Notes: generated from the letters alone by a model not told the origin. Shown: positions 1-10,850, numbered from the stretch's first letter. The stretch: 64,000 nucleotides of DNA from Akebia trifoliata (GCA_017979445.1 CM030715.1:12330187-12394186), one strand, 5' to 3'. Translations and numbers: made by a program.

Positions 1-480
1 AATATGTATTGGGCTAAGATTCCTAAGCACAATTGATAATTTTTAGTGTCTCACCAAGTTTTTGGTTTTACATTGATAGGATGACTATGGAAGTGATATA
101 GGCCCAATAAAGGTACTAAATCCAATCTCCCATTATGGACTAGGGTCTTGGCTTATTCTTTTGAGATGTCTAGTCCTATGACGAGGTCACCAGAATATCT
201 TATCTTCAACGAAAGCTTGACTAGAGGTCCTAAAGTGGCTATCCCAATGATGCCACAATATTCCTCATGAGTAGGACACAAGTGCATATGCACAATATGA
301 AAAATATTGAGATAAAGGTTTTAACATCTAGCCATAATACGCAAAAGATTCTAATCTATCTCAAACTCGTGGATGTAAAGAGCACATCTCAACATGAATT
401 TCTCAAAATTTAGTTTTTCTACGGTGTGTATTCCTGTGATAGTTGTTCTAACCAACTAGTCGATTTGTCTATTGCCTGCG
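1..480 (-). pseudogene. possible Ogre-type extra ORF upstream of gag (plant mobile domain-like remnant)
   Basis: One minus-strand frame reads from about position 430 to the left edge with few stops. It contains a stretch resembling the 'PTxEEY' region of the plant mobile/DUF7745-type proteins encoded in Ogre leaders: the residues PTHEEYCGIIGI are seen near 230-265, followed by a hydrophobic segment. Ogre elements are known to carry an extra ORF between the leader and gag, and this sits where one is expected in TE1. The match is short, several stops interrupt the frame and the rest lies outside the window, so the call is tentative. Confidence 0.3.
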
Positions 481-509
481 GCTAGCATCCTGAGTTGACA
501 CAAAATGGT

Positions 510-1479
510 ATTTCAGTATTTTTCCAAGGTCTATGCAAAAAATAGATCTTTGTAAGTCATTTTTTCTTCAAAAAAATATATTTCAGTAATTTTTCAAGGT
601 CCATGCAAAAAATAGGTCTTTTATAAAAATCCTTTTCCTCATTTTCTTTTCCTGTGGAAAAATATTTTTTTTCTTTTGAAATGGGTTGGGACTCGAATTC
701 AAAAAAAGTTTGAATACCATTTTGATTTGAATGGTCCAGTTCATCGTGATTGTTGAATCGAGATGGACTGGGTCATTATAAATCATTGCCACAATTAAAA
801 TGTATTCTTTATTGGGTTGCTGCACCCAACAATATGATAGTCTTGAGTTAAATTAAACAAAAGTTTGATCATCTTGAGAACAAACCCGTAATTTCTTGAT
901 CTCAACATTTGAAAAGTCCCTTTCCAAAAAGACAACTCGAGAACACCTACAATAAGTTTGAGTCGTGACCTATGGGAAGTTTCTAGACTCTAGGTTTACT
1001 AAGTGCAATGCAATTTATCTGGCCACCCTTGTCCAAGTGCACCTATATACCTCTTGAGCGTACTCAATCAGACGGTACGTAGTGACTTGGTTTGATATAT
1101 CGTATATGTATGAGTCTAGTGTACAGTTTTCTTAAATGGTTAACATCCAACAAAGGGACCAACCACATACTAGTACTACATTGGCAATCTTGACATGTGA
1201 CTTTGCGGCTTACAATAGGACAAAGGCTCAAGTCGCTATAGTGTGAGTGTATCGATATACCTTTCAGGGTCACTTGATCGAACGGTACTAATGCCCCAAT
1301 TTTATATACCATAAATGTATGTAACTGGATTTGTGATTTTCATGAATGACGTCGTGTCTCACGAGAAGACTGGGCAACGCATTAGTGCCACATTAGTTAT
1401 AAGGGACATGCAAACGTGTGATATAACGTAATATAAATGTGCTAGTGGTATGTGCAAAATAGGATGAGGTGTGCCTAGG
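510..1479 (-). other. TE1 leader, inner part (non-coding)
   Basis: No gene. Positions 510-640 hold a direct duplication of about 55 bp with a 76-bp period. From about 960 the sequence matches 29980-30720 in the TE6 leader: both have the run beginning cgtgacctat and the later part ending at the TE2 insertion point. The two short open frames here are not coding. Confidence 0.6.
1475..1479. repeat. target site duplication of TE2 (left copy)
   Basis: Sequence ctagg directly before the LTR start; the right copy at 7209-7213 is ttagg. The uninterrupted paralogous site at about 30712-30718 reads gcccggggc, which supports one copy of a duplicated 5-bp site. Confidence 0.7.
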
Positions 1480-2018
1480 TGTCATGGTTGTGTTCTTTTG
1501 AAGCGAGGTCGTGCAGCGTAAGGGGTACTAATCCATAAGCAAGCTTGAAAAATAATATCCACACATACAATATGTAGCTAGGAAGCAAGAGAACATGGGC
1601 AACATGAAGCAAAGCTCGAAAGCAACTTTGTTAATATAATATTGATTACAGGGTGTAACACGGTACAAAAGAAAATAGGTGTGTTACAAGCAACTGATGA
1701 TCTATGACATACAGGACTCCACGTAGCTTGGCTATAGGACTTGAAGTCAACGTGGGTTTAAACCGAGGATTGGAAAGTACTAAACACCCTTCTTGCAAAG
1801 TGTATGCTAAGTCTTTCTTAGGTTTCCAGAAGTAAACATCAAAAGTAGAGGCCAGTCATACTACTTTATTACATAAACGCCACTAAGCTAACAGATATGC
1901 CCTGGCACGGGGCTGATTGGCTTCATATGTGAGCCATACATAATTTACATGGGTGCTCCCGAGTGACTCTAAGATGAGCTACACCTAACGTTAGGTATCC
2001 AAATGTATGGCCTTTACA
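1480..2018 (-). repeat. TE2 3' LTR (539 bp)
   Basis: Starts tgtcatggtt and ends tttaca on the plus strand, i.e. TG...CA ends. It aligns over its full length with 6670-7208, and with the two 585-bp LTRs of TE10 in inverse orientation. Equal length with its partner means no net insertion or deletion since integration. Confidence 0.92.
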
Positions 2019-2033
2019 ATTTTCCCTACCTAT
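2019..2033 (-). other. TE2 polypurine tract
   Basis: On the minus strand the bases just before the 3' LTR read aataggtagggaaaat, a purine run primed for plus-strand synthesis. TE10 has the similar aataggtgggggagtc in the same place. Confidence 0.75.
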
Positions 2034-2039
2034 TCTATA

Positions 2040-2200
2040 GACGTCCTCATCGCATTGACCCTGACAAATTCTTCAATCTTCTGCTTGAATGGTTGTATGC
2101 TATCCATACTTTCCCAAGTAGCTTTACATTCTAGCATGTTCTTCCATGTGATGAAGTTGTGCTGGTACTTGCTTGAATGGCTACTAACTTGACGTTTTAC
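2040..2200 (-). pseudogene. TE2 chromodomain remnant (end of pol)
   Basis: About 50 codons on the minus strand give residues such as YQHNFITWKNML and KATWESMDSIQPFKQKIEEF, the second half of a chromodomain as found at the C-terminus of chromovirus integrases. In this family the domain is thought to bind histone marks and steer integration into heterochromatin. The aromatic W of the WK pair is still present here but is lost in TE10. The N-terminal half is blurred by stops and a frame change. It ends directly before the polypurine tract. Confidence 0.65.
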
Positions 2201-2229
2201 GAGAACTTTATCGACAACACACTCTGGCT

Positions 2230-3500
2230 GGATTGTTGAATGAGAAGGTGTAAGTGTTGAAATACTGCGTGCAAGATCTGCTAGATCTATATGGAATAAC
2301 TTATGACAGTTGGTATGGAAGACAGGGTGAATGTTGCGTAACCAGTGCGGTAACTTCAGCTTTAAGAGACCTTGCCGACTCGAGAGAAGATGAGCATTGG
2401 ACTTTCATAACACTGTATTAGACTTTTATGTGCTCGCTGTACTCAGTTAAACCTTCTCAACTAATTTGTTTTGAGTAGAACTAAGTCACCAACTTTGAAA
2501 TGATCTGGTCGACGATGTTCATCAGCTCATTTCTTCATCGTTTAGATGTTTTTTCAAGGTAAGATTTGGCAATTTCATTGTTTTCTAGTCAAATCTTTGT
2601 AAACCTGTATGCCCCTGGACACTGTCCCTGATAGCCTGAAATAATAGTATAAGGAGTTAAAGGTTGTTGGCCAGTGATAAGTTTAAAAGGACTTTTGTTG
2701 GAGGAAGAGCTCTTTTGAAAGTTGAAACAGAACTATGCAACATCAAAAAAATTCGCCCAATCTTTTTGGTTGGTAATGACAAAATGCCTTAGATATTCCT
2801 CCAACAAGACATTAAATATTTATGTCTATCCATCTGTTTGGGGATGTCTGCTAGTCAAAAATTTAAGCTGAGACCCAAGTAATCTAAACAATTAGGTCTA
2901 GAACTTCCCTGTGAATCTTGAATCTCTATCACTGACAATGTTTTTGAGCACACCCGAATAATTGATGACATACTTGAGGAATAAATGAGTTGTTTCCTCT
3001 ACTAAGCAATGTGTCGATGCTGGGATAAATATGGTGTATTTGGAAAAACGATCCACAATTACTAGAATGGAACCATACTCTACAATTTTTGGTAAAATTG
3101 AGACAAAGTCCATAAAAACACTTTTCAGAGCTTTTGAGGGATTGAAAGAGGTTCCAATAACCCAATAGGTTTGTCCGGCTCGATCTTGTCTTCCTGGAAA
3201 ATGAGGCAGGTCCTCACATAGTCTAACATATAATCTCGAATGTTTAGCCATTAGTATCCTTGTTCCAAGAGAGCTAATGTGTGGCGTCATCTTGGATAAC
3301 CATCTCATGGAGTGTCATGACACTCTCTCATTAGTTCTTGTCTTAGCCTGTCCGCACGTGGAACATACATGTGGCTCTAGGTGGTATATAACAACCCATC
3401 CCAAAGAAAAAAATAGTGTGTTTTCTCCTTCTTCACCATATTAAGTATGGCCTTTGCTTGGGGATCATTATTCAAATCATTCTGAATTCTCTATTGTAAA
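2230..3500 (-). pseudogene. TE2 integrase remnant
   Basis: The best piece is the 136-residue frame at 2898-3308. It covers the end of the zinc-binding region and the catalytic core, with MDFVSILPK around the first catalytic Asp and VSDRDSRFTGKF around the second. Downstream in other frames are HPQTDG and LLEEYLRHF, the latter holding the catalytic Glu. The upstream part has RECHDTPWDGY and the CLIFQEDK segment of the HHCC zinc finger, where one Cys position is altered. Integrase joins the cDNA ends to host DNA. The gene is split over at least three frames with stops and is dead. It follows RNase H and precedes the chromodomain, as normal for Ty3/gypsy. Confidence 0.85.
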
Positions 3501-3559
3501 ATGCTGGTGACTTGAGAAACTTGTCGTTGAAGTGCTGTTAGCTTTGCTTTGCGACTCAA

Positions 3560-3950
3560 GACATCGGCCATGCTATTGTTCTTCTTTGGCTTGTAATCTA
3601 AGGCCAAGTCAAACTTTGCGATGAACTCTTGCAAACGAGCCTATTTTGGGGTCAACTTCTTTTGAGTTAGGAAATGGCTTATGGTCACATTATTAGTCTT
3701 CACCTGAACTTGTGATCCCAGCAAATAATGTCTCCAAACTCTCAAGCAATGGACGACTATTAACAACTCTTTCTCTTGGGCAGTATAACGTCTCTCAACA
3801 TCATTAGGCTTCTAACTTTCATATGCAAGCGAATGCCTATCTTGTAACAATACTCCTCTAATAACAAAGTCAAATGCCTTAATTTGAACTTCAAACAGCT
3901 TGGTGATATCGGGTAGAGCTAAGCAAGGTTTTGTATAACAACAAACTTGA
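3560..3950 (-). pseudogene. TE2 RNase H remnant
   Basis: Minus-strand translation gives ERRYTAQEKELLIVVHCLRV, then the YLLGS and TISHFLTQKKL segments and a tail with NNSMADVLSRK, all standard landmarks of the gypsy RNase H region that removes the RNA template. It lies between RT and integrase. Stops interrupt it in at least three places, and the first catalytic Asp region is not clean. Confidence 0.75.
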
Positions 3951-4059
3951 GGTCTTCAAATACCTCATAGCACTGTCCGTCCAGAACCAAGTGTTATCTT
4001 TTTTCAACAGGTCTATGAAAGGTGTGGCCCTTTTGGAATAATTTTTTGACGAAACATCG

Positions 4060-4860
4060 GTAATAGGTCACAAGACCAAGGAGTGACTTGAGTTTTGTGA
4101 TGGTTGAGGGGGTTTTTCATTCATCAATAACATGTACTTTTTCCATATCCATCCAAATCTGTCCACTACCCACAACGTGGCCAAGAAACATGATATGTTC
4201 TCGAGCAAATGAATACTTCCCTAGCTTGACATACAACTAATTGCCGTAAAGCACTTGGAATACCTTGTGTAAATGTTGAACGTACTCTTCAAGAGTGGAA
4301 CTGTACACCACAATATCATCAAGATATACCACAACAAACTTGTCGAGGTAAGGTGCAGAACATGGTAGGTACATTGCTTAGGCCGAAGGGCATGACTAAG
4401 AACTGATAGGCACCATACCTGGTAGAACAAGTAATTTTTGGCTCATCTCCTTCTACAACCTATACTTGATAGTAACCTAATCTCAATTCCGACTTTGAAA
4501 AATACTTGGCTACCAAAAATTGATCAAACAAGTCAGCAATTAGTGGAATAGGATACTTGTTCTTGATGGTAACCTTGTTCAATGCTCGGTAGGCTACACA
4601 AAGTTGCAATGACCCATCGTGTTTCTTTTGAAACAAAATAGGCACCCCATAAGGTGCCTTCAAAGGTCTAATAAATCCAGACTTCAGAAGTCCATCAAGT
4701 TGCTTGTGTAGCTCAGCTAGTTTTGGAGGACTCATCATGTATGGCCCCTTTGCAGAAGGCATAGTACCAGGTATTAGTTCGATCTGATGATCAATCGACC
4801 TACGTGGTAGTAGGGCCTTAGAAAGCTCATTCGGTATCCCGTCATCAAATTCTATCAATA
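4060..4860 (-). pseudogene. TE2 reverse transcriptase remnant
   Basis: The 132-residue frame at 4460-4858 holds the fingers and palm start, with [20 protein letters not shown] and the [14 protein letters not shown] motif. The family motif YFTKLDLRSGYYQ appears as [14 protein letters not shown], so the first catalytic Asp region is altered (L-D to S-E). In a second frame, RYGAYQFLVMPFGL is followed at about 4290-4350 by an intact YLDD catalytic box. A small deletion of the NAPATF region causes the frame change. The enzyme copies the element RNA to DNA. The gene is non-functional. Confidence 0.88.
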
Positions 4861-5065
4861 CCTGTTTTTCCAGTATGAGAGTTGAACTATGGTCTTGATT
4901 ACTAGGTTCAACTCACAAAGTAGCAATGTAAGTTTGCTCACCTTTCTTTAGCTGAAGGGCTGAAATCATCTTTCCCTTTTCTTTACTTGTGGAAAGAGGA
5001 ATAAAGCTTCGACATTCACCTACCATGTACAATGTGTTGGTGAATGGCATTGGTACGACCCTGTT

Positions 5066-5497
5066 TTATCGTAAAAAGTCCATCCCAATGATGACTCTAA
5101 ATTCATCAAGTAAAACTACGAGTAAATCAAGCTTACCCTTCCATGTGCTTATCTTAAAGGCCACGAACTTGGCTGACCCTTGGATAGGAGTAGCTTTAGA
5201 GTTTACAACTTTCATACAGCTTGAATCTTTCTTGAATCGGATATTGAGGTGCTTCGCCTCTGTAAGGAAAATGAAGCTATGCATAGCTTCCGTATCAACC
5301 ATTTCTTGGGTGGTCTTGCCACGAATCTCTATGTGAACATACATGAGACCCTTCCGTTGACGAATCTTTAGAGTCTTAGAGGTTTGCTTGAGTGCATTCA
5401 GTAAATGCATGGCTCCCATATGAGGAGAATCTCTATCATCTCGCCCACTTGTACTCTCTTGACTAGGGCCACTCTGGGAGACTAGTAATGCGTTCAA
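5066..5497 (-). pseudogene. TE2 aspartic protease remnant
   Basis: This 143-residue frame contains the flap-side motif IIGMD near residues 136-140 and an active-site segment MVDTEAMHSFI near residues 67-77. The catalytic Asp (68) is kept, but the invariant Gly of D-T-G is Glu, which should abolish activity. The domain normally cuts the Gag-Pol polyprotein. The same region of TE10 (54129-54713) still reads DTG. The plus-strand frame over the same bases is a shadow. Confidence 0.85.
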
Positions 5498-5537
5498 CTT
5501 ACTTCATTGTGAATACTTGAATGTCTTGCGAGGTCTA

Positions 5538-6574
5538 CTATATAAATAAATTTTGAAGCTTATTGCAGTGATTGGTAGATTGGGTATTTGTGTTCTTCAA
5601 AGCGGAAGGAATCCTAGTGGGATCTCCGATTAGTACTGTGTCTTGATCTTCTATTTTAACCTTTGGAAGACCTATTGGTGTGCTCAGATTGCGGGGAGTA
5701 CCCCTTTGATTGATGATGTAACTTCTTCCTATTCCCATCCATAGGTGAATAATCCGTCAACCGCTCAACTACTGCAATAACAGTCATGAGATCTTGCATA
5801 CGTTGCCTCTGTAGTTTTTTCTGAACCCAAGGCTTGAGCCCTTTTTGGAATAAGAACAACTTATTTTTCTCTAACATTTTACGGATATCAAGCATCAAGG
5901 AGAAAAACTACTTGACGTAGTTGTGCACTGTACCTATCTGGTGTAGTTGCCTTAACTTTCTGTATGCAATAAACTCTACATTCTCTGGTAGAAACTGATG
6001 TTTCAGCTCCCGTTTAAGGTCATCCCATGTATCGGTGGAACATTGATCACTTTTCATCTCGTTGTACTTTGTTCACCACCATAGTTTGGTATCACTTGCA
6101 AGATTCATAAAAGCTGTTGTGACCTTTACCTATCTTGAATCCGGACAAGCTACACGGAAGTACTGTTTCATATCAAATAGGAAATTTTCTAGCTCGTTAG
6201 CATCGCGAACACCATTAAAGGTACGTGGCTTGGGAACTCGCAGGCACGAGAGAAGAGTTTTACTATTACTAGACTATTCCTTACTGACGGCTCTGACAAA
6301 GAGACCTACCTTCATAATGAGCTCCATGATCTATTCCTTTAAGTTGGCTAGGGATCTTTAGGTATCTTCCTTGAGGTCAACCACACTAGCATTGATAGTC
6401 ACGAATTTTTCCTCCAGCATATTTTGGCGACCATCTAGATGTGCAATACCATCAACGAGACCCAATATATAAGCCATCTTATCTTCAAGTAGCTCAATAA
6501 GTTCTTTGTTTGTACGTGCAGATGGTGTGATTGTAGCGGGTTAGTCCACGGTACGTTTATCTCATCTTGGCATT
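5538..6574 (-). pseudogene. TE2 gag remnant
   Basis: The minus strand starts near 6574 with MPR, matching the MAR start of TE10 gag. It then shows RTNKE, a coiled-coil-like stretch, VPKPRTFNGVRDANELENFL, YFRVACPDS and FLPENVEFIAYRKLRQL, the conserved core of the retrotransposon capsid. The C-terminal half is the 80-residue frame at 5656-5898. Gag forms the virus-like particle. At least four in-frame stops and a frameshift are seen, and the zinc knuckle is not recognisable near 5540. Confidence 0.8.
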
Positions 6575-6655
6575 GTTCACGTGAACTAAATGGAATTGGG
6601 AGAAGAGCTTGGTGATGAAATCACCTTGAACCTGTAACCAACATATACCAACTGT

Positions 6656-6667
6656 GCTCTGATACCA
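6656..6667 (-). other. TE2 primer binding site, initiator tRNA-Met
   Basis: Minus strand reads tggtatcagagc two bases inside the 5' LTR, complementary to the last 12 bases of plant initiator tRNA-Met. This fixes the direction of the element as minus. Confidence 0.92.
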
Positions 6668-6669
6668 AC

Positions 6670-7208
6670 TGTCACGGTCGTGTTTTTTCAAAACTAGGTT
6701 GTGCAGCACAAGGGGTGTTAATCCATAAGTAGACCTGAAAAATAATATCCACACACACAATATGTAGCTAGCAAGCAAGAAAATGGGGACAACATGAGGT
6801 AAAGCTTGAAGGCAACTTTGTTGATATAATATTGATTACACGGTGTAACAAATTACAAAAGCAAATGGGTGTGTTACAAGCAACTAATGATCTATGACAC
6901 GAGGGACTCCAAATATCTTAGTACGAGGGCTTGAAGTCAACGTGGGTGTAGGCCGGGGATTGGGAAGTACTAGACACCTTTCCTAAAAAGTGTATGAGAA
7001 GTCTTTCCTAGATTTCTAGAAGGAAACATCAAAAGTAGAGGCCAGTCATACTCTTTATTACATAAATGCTACTAAGCTAGCAGATATGCCCTAACACGAG
7101 GCTGATATGGCTTCATATGTGATCCTTACATAGTTTACATGGGTGCTCCCAAGTGACACCGGGGCGAGCTACACCTAACTCTAGGTGTTAGAATGTATGA
7201 CTATTATA
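6670..7208 (-). repeat. TE2 5' LTR (539 bp)
   Basis: Partner of 1480-2018, same length and same ends except that the outer end has decayed from taca to tata. The internal sequence gtaacaaattac at about 6844-6855 is the decayed form of a perfect 12-bp palindrome in the TE10 LTRs. Confidence 0.92.
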
Positions 7209-7213
7209 TTAGG
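7209..7213. repeat. target site duplication of TE2 (right copy)
   Basis: Sequence ttagg; four of five bases match the left copy ctagg at 1475-1479. Confidence 0.65.
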
Positions 7214-7780
7214 GCATTTTTCAGATAAATGGGCCCATGGGCTATATCAAACCATCAAAACATGAATATCACATAAATATTAATCAAAGAGAACAAAACC
7301 CATTGCATCAAAAGTTAATATTAAGGCATGTACATAAAAAATATATCTATCAGGATCAAGACTTATTAGATGGGAAATCAAACAAGGTAGTGCAAAAAGA
7401 GATAAAAAATGATCAATCAGGATGGCATATAAATAATCAACCATTGAGATAGGCACATAAAAGTCTTTTTTTTAATGAACCAATTTTTTATCTATGGTCC
7501 AAACAAGGATCGTTTTGGGTGCCCAAAACAAATCAAGATTTCAACGAATATTGAATTGAGGATAAAATGATAGTTATGGAGATAGGGAGTAATGACTTTT
7601 TTTCTTTTTATTAAAAGCAAATTGATTTTTATTTTACCAAGCAAAACAAAAAAAAAACCTTTTCTTTTATAGAATTAAAAAAAAAAAAAATTATTTATTT
7701 ATTTATATGTATATATATACATGTATTTTTGTTTCAAACAACTACTAATTATTTAAAGAAATCTAGAAAATACTACCCAC
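7214..7780 (-). other. TE1 leader, LTR-proximal part (non-coding)
   Basis: Continues the TE1 leader after the TE2 insertion and matches 30717-31060 of TE6. It is rich in A and T runs at 7600-7730 and contains a TA repeat near 7710-7720. The plus-strand frame at 7237-7452 has no recognisable content. The last 18 bases occupy the primer-site position and are too decayed to name. Confidence 0.6.
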
Positions 7781-9240
7781 TGAAAGTGTCCTCGATCCAC
7801 GGGTGCGCATCCAATTTTTATTTTTTGGGAGTTGCCACCTATTTTTTACGGTCTAGGAATCGAAACATTAACTCTAAATGGATAAAAAATACTGAACTAT
7901 AAAAGATCAATCCGAGGACCATGTTACGAGATTAGAAGTGTTAGGCACCAATCTCACCCGACAAATACGGGTCTCTACTTTTCTCAAAAAAATTTACATT
8001 ACAAGAAAAAATGGCCTAAAAATTAAAATAAAAAAATTACCTTACTTACTGGGTGATGTGATGGTCGATTCTCTCAGAATAGGCGGAGAGTATTCCTCAT
8101 ATTAATCTTCCCGCTTTTGTCTCTGTTACTTGATCTGCTTTCAATCTTCGATATAAGGTTTTATCCTCCTAGATCTGAATATTTTTATTTTATTTTTTGG
8201 GGTGTTTTAAGAATTTTTAGGTATTTTTTAGGTAAAAAAATAGGGTTTGAGTGTTAGGTATGAACTTGGGGCTTTTGATTTAAGATTTTGGGGAGTCTTG
8301 GAAGAGTTTTTGGCATCTCTTTCCTAGGATTTTTATTGACTTACGAATTTAGGTGGTGGAGACTCATTTTTATATAAATTTTTGGTAGATTAGGATTTTG
8401 ATTAGCTCTCTTAGAGATTAGATTAAGTTGTTTCAATTAGGATTTTAAATCTTACGTAGAATAAAGATTTTTCAAGTTTTTGGAGAACTCGCCTAATGAA
8501 GGGTTCTTTAATAAATATCATGTGGGTCCCACTTAAATAAATGGGTCACCACTTAAAAATTGACCCATGGGCTTAATTAATTGATTTTATTTGTTCAAAT
8601 TTTTAATTTAATTTATTAAGATTTCACTTTACGTTAATTAATATTTTAATTATTAATTTTAAAATTTTAAATTTTTATGCTTGAAAAATTATCGTTTTAC
8701 TCTCGAAAAGGATTTTTACATTGAGATATTATTTTTTGATGTTTTGGAATATTTTGAAATTAGTTTTTCGTAAGGAATTCAATCAGAGTATCGATTTGTG
8801 TCACTTATGGGTTTTTGGCATGAAATAATCGTGGACCCTATGAAGGCATTTTCGTAATTTTATTGAATTTTGTGAAAATTGGTGAAATAATTTATTTGAT
8901 CTTAATTTGTTGTTTTATGTGTTCCAAGGAGTTTTTCTAAACATAATATAGGCTCTAGGGGTGTTTTCATATTAGGGGTATTTTGATAATTTGGTCATTT
9001 TTTATGAATTTTCTCGTAAGACTTCTTATTTCAAAAATGGTGATTTCTATATTTTTAGGTCATGTTTTCCTAGTGTAGCGTACTTTCTAAAGTTTGCTTG
9101 TTTGACATATTTCATCCGAACTTAGGAAACACATCTAATAAAAAATAAAAAAATATTGAAATCTTCCTCTATCATTGGGAACCGTTACAATCGGGTTGAC
9201 AAGTTTATTAATCAGGCGAATGCGAAAATGAGATTCTACA
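7781..9240 (-). repeat. Tat/Ogre-family LTR (1460 bp), 5' LTR of TE1
   Basis: Plus-strand ends are tgaaagtgtc and attctaca, so the minus strand reads TGTAGA...CTTTCA. The same LTR family recurs at 21749-23155, 33113-34712 and 50950-52734. Shared landmarks are the GC-rich block after the first base, ggagttgccacct, and the cattgggaacc block near the other end. This copy is the most diverged. A same-direction pol remnant (TE3) abuts its other end, so it may also serve as the 3' LTR of TE3. Confidence 0.85.
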
Positions 9241-9404
9241 ATGACTAGGTCTTCCAAGATGTTGATCATAGAAGCTAATGCATATGTTACAATTGGGTTG
9301 ACAAGCTAATGATTCTTAGCTCTCAAAATATATGTGAATGAAATTTTGTTGAAACTTGAGCTTAATTTTTCAAGATACTCATGGTAAGGGATCAATCTTT
9401 ATTC

Positions 9405-9689
9405 TCAAATCTTCCATTTTTTAGTCTTTTGATAGACTACTAGGCTTGAATCTCTAAATATGTCGACTTCGTCTATCTCATTGTTGGAACATTGGAAATT
9501 CAATCTAATAGCGGTTGGCACGTGAGACCCATCTGGCTTGATCAAGACTGCCCCTATTCTGTTTTCTTTCTGATTTGTTACTCTATCGAAGTACATTTTC
9601 CATCTTGGTTCTTCGTCATCGTCTTCAATCTTAGTGGGTAATATAGATTCATTAGGAAAGTTTGTCCTCAATAGCTCATAATCAGGCAA
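9405..9689 (-). pseudogene. TE3 RNase H remnant
   Basis: This 94-residue frame resembles the Tat/Ogre RNase H. It has LRTNFPNE, then WKMYFDRVTN where the family has a W-x-M-x-F-D-G-A box, then IGAVLIKPDGSH and NNEIDE. The first catalytic Asp (in YFDR) is kept. After NNEIDE about 20 residues that hold the second acidic region are deleted, and the frame resumes at RDSSLVVYQ. It is non-functional, and nothing downstream of it in pol survives. Confidence 0.75.
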
Positions 9690-9779
9690 CTAGTGCTCAG
9701 CTAAGTGGTTAGCGATGGCTTGTCCTTGGATGGCTTTTTGAGTGACATAGGTGATATCAAACTCTAATAACAATAATTG

Positions 9780-10145
9780 TTATTTCGTGGTGCGACCTGT
9801 TAGTGCTAGTTTCTCGAAAAGGTACTTCAGGGGGTCCATCCTAGAGATGAACATAGTCGAGTAACTAAGCAAATAGTGACGTAGTTGTTGAGATGCCCAT
9901 ATTAATGCACAACAAGTCTTCTTAAGCATCGAATATTTTACTTCGCACTCGATAAATTTCTTGCTAAGGTAATAGATGGTTAGTTCTTTCCATCCTAATT
10001 CATCATGTTGCCCTAGCACACATCCCATTGACGTCTCTTGTATTGAGATGTACATAAGCATAGGTCGTCCTAGCGTAGGAGGGACCAAGACTAGTCGATT
10101 GAACATATATTGCTTAATCTTGTCGAAGGTTTCTTGACAGCCCAT
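9780..10145 (-). pseudogene. TE3 RT connection/RNase H-like region
   Basis: This 121-residue frame is very close to the Tat/Ogre consensus: QETFDKIKQYM, SMGCVLGQHDE, AIYYLSKKF-type (here TIYYLSKKF), YSMLKKTCCALIWASQQLRH, and MDPLKYLFEKLALTGR. It links the RT thumb to the terminal RNase H. It overlaps the RT frame by a frameshift at about 10091-10145. Confidence 0.82.
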
Positions 10146-10850
10146 ATTCTACTTCTTTGGAGTATCTTTTTTGAGTAGCTTGAAGACTGACTCACAGATA
10201 GGTGTGAGTTGAGCAATGAACTAACTGATGTACTGTATTCTCCTAAAAATGCTCTAAAATCTCTCTTTGAGACATGTGCCTTCATCTTGAGGATGTATTT
10301 GATCTTTTTTGAGTCTATCTCGTTGCCTCTTTTACTGATGATGAACCCCAATAGCTTGCCCGATATTGCCATGAATACACATTTTGCTGGGTTAAGCCTT
10401 AAACTGTACTTTCTTAGCATGTTGAACAATTTCTTGAGATTTACCAAATGACCTTCTTTTATACTAGACTTAGCAATCATGTCGTCTACGTAAACCTCCA
10501 TTTCTTTATGGATGATGCTGTGGAATAATGCGATCATCGCATGTTGATAAGTTTCCCCTATGTTCTTTAACCCGAATGACATGAATTTGTAATGGAAAAT
10601 ACCTCAAGGTGTGATGAATACGGTCTTTTCCTAATCTTCCTCTACTATTTATCTGGTTATAGCTTAAGAACCCATTCATAAACGAGAACATGTCATGTCC
10701 TGCTATATTATCGATTCGAGTGTCAATATGTGATAGTGGAAAGTCATTCTTAGGACTAGCTTTGTTCAAGTTCTGATAGTCAACACACATACATACCTTT
10801 CCATCTTTTTAGGGACTCGACCGATGTTAGTTAGCCACTCGGGTATGTAG
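10091..10850 (-). pseudogene. TE3 reverse transcriptase remnant
   Basis: Two overlapping frames (10506-10790 and 10091-10582) together cover the palm. The first gives MCVDYQNLNKASPKNDFPL and then FSFMNGF, where the family has FMDGF, so the first catalytic Asp is Asn. The second frame starts MSFGLKN and has an intact YVDDMIAKS catalytic box at residues 31-39, then HLVNLKKLF, LRLNPAKCVF and KLLGFI. Upstream, the segment PEWLTNI near 10830 marks the fingers. A frameshift near 10580 separates the two halves. Confidence 0.87.

Larger units (their letters stand above)
1480..7208 (-). mobile_element. TE2: complete but dead chromovirus (Ty3/gypsy), 5.7 kb
   Basis: Two LTRs of exactly 539 bp flank a minus-strand internal region in the order gag, protease, RT, RNase H, integrase, chromodomain. 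The primer binding site is a perfect 12-base match to the 3' end of initiator tRNA-Met, the polypurine tract lies at 2019-2033, and near-identical 5-bp target duplications flank the whole. TE10 is a second member of the same family. All genes carry several stops and frameshifts, so the element cannot be autonomous. The chromodomain makes it a chromovirus; the RT sequence suggests a Reina or Galadriel-like clade, which I cannot decide by eye. It is inserted in the leader of TE1. Confidence 0.93.
1..9240 (-). mobile_element. TE1: 5' part of a Tat/Ogre-like LTR retrotransposon, cut by the left edge and interrupted by TE2
   Basis: Read on the minus strand, this stretch is a 5' LTR (9240 to 7781) followed by a long untranslated leader (7780-7214, continuing at 1479-940 after the TE2 insertion) and then a possible extra ORF (about 480-1). 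The leader is recognised because the TE6 leader carries the same sequence at about 29960-31060, directly behind an LTR of the same family and in the same order. The primer binding site expected next to the LTR (7763-7780) is badly decayed compared with the TE6 one. Gag and pol would lie left of the window. That this is one element is an inference from order and orientation. Confidence 0.6.

Noticed and set aside
7237..7452. 71-codon plus-strand ORF
   Set aside because: Lies in non-coding leader of TE1; the paralogous TE6 leader does not keep the frame.
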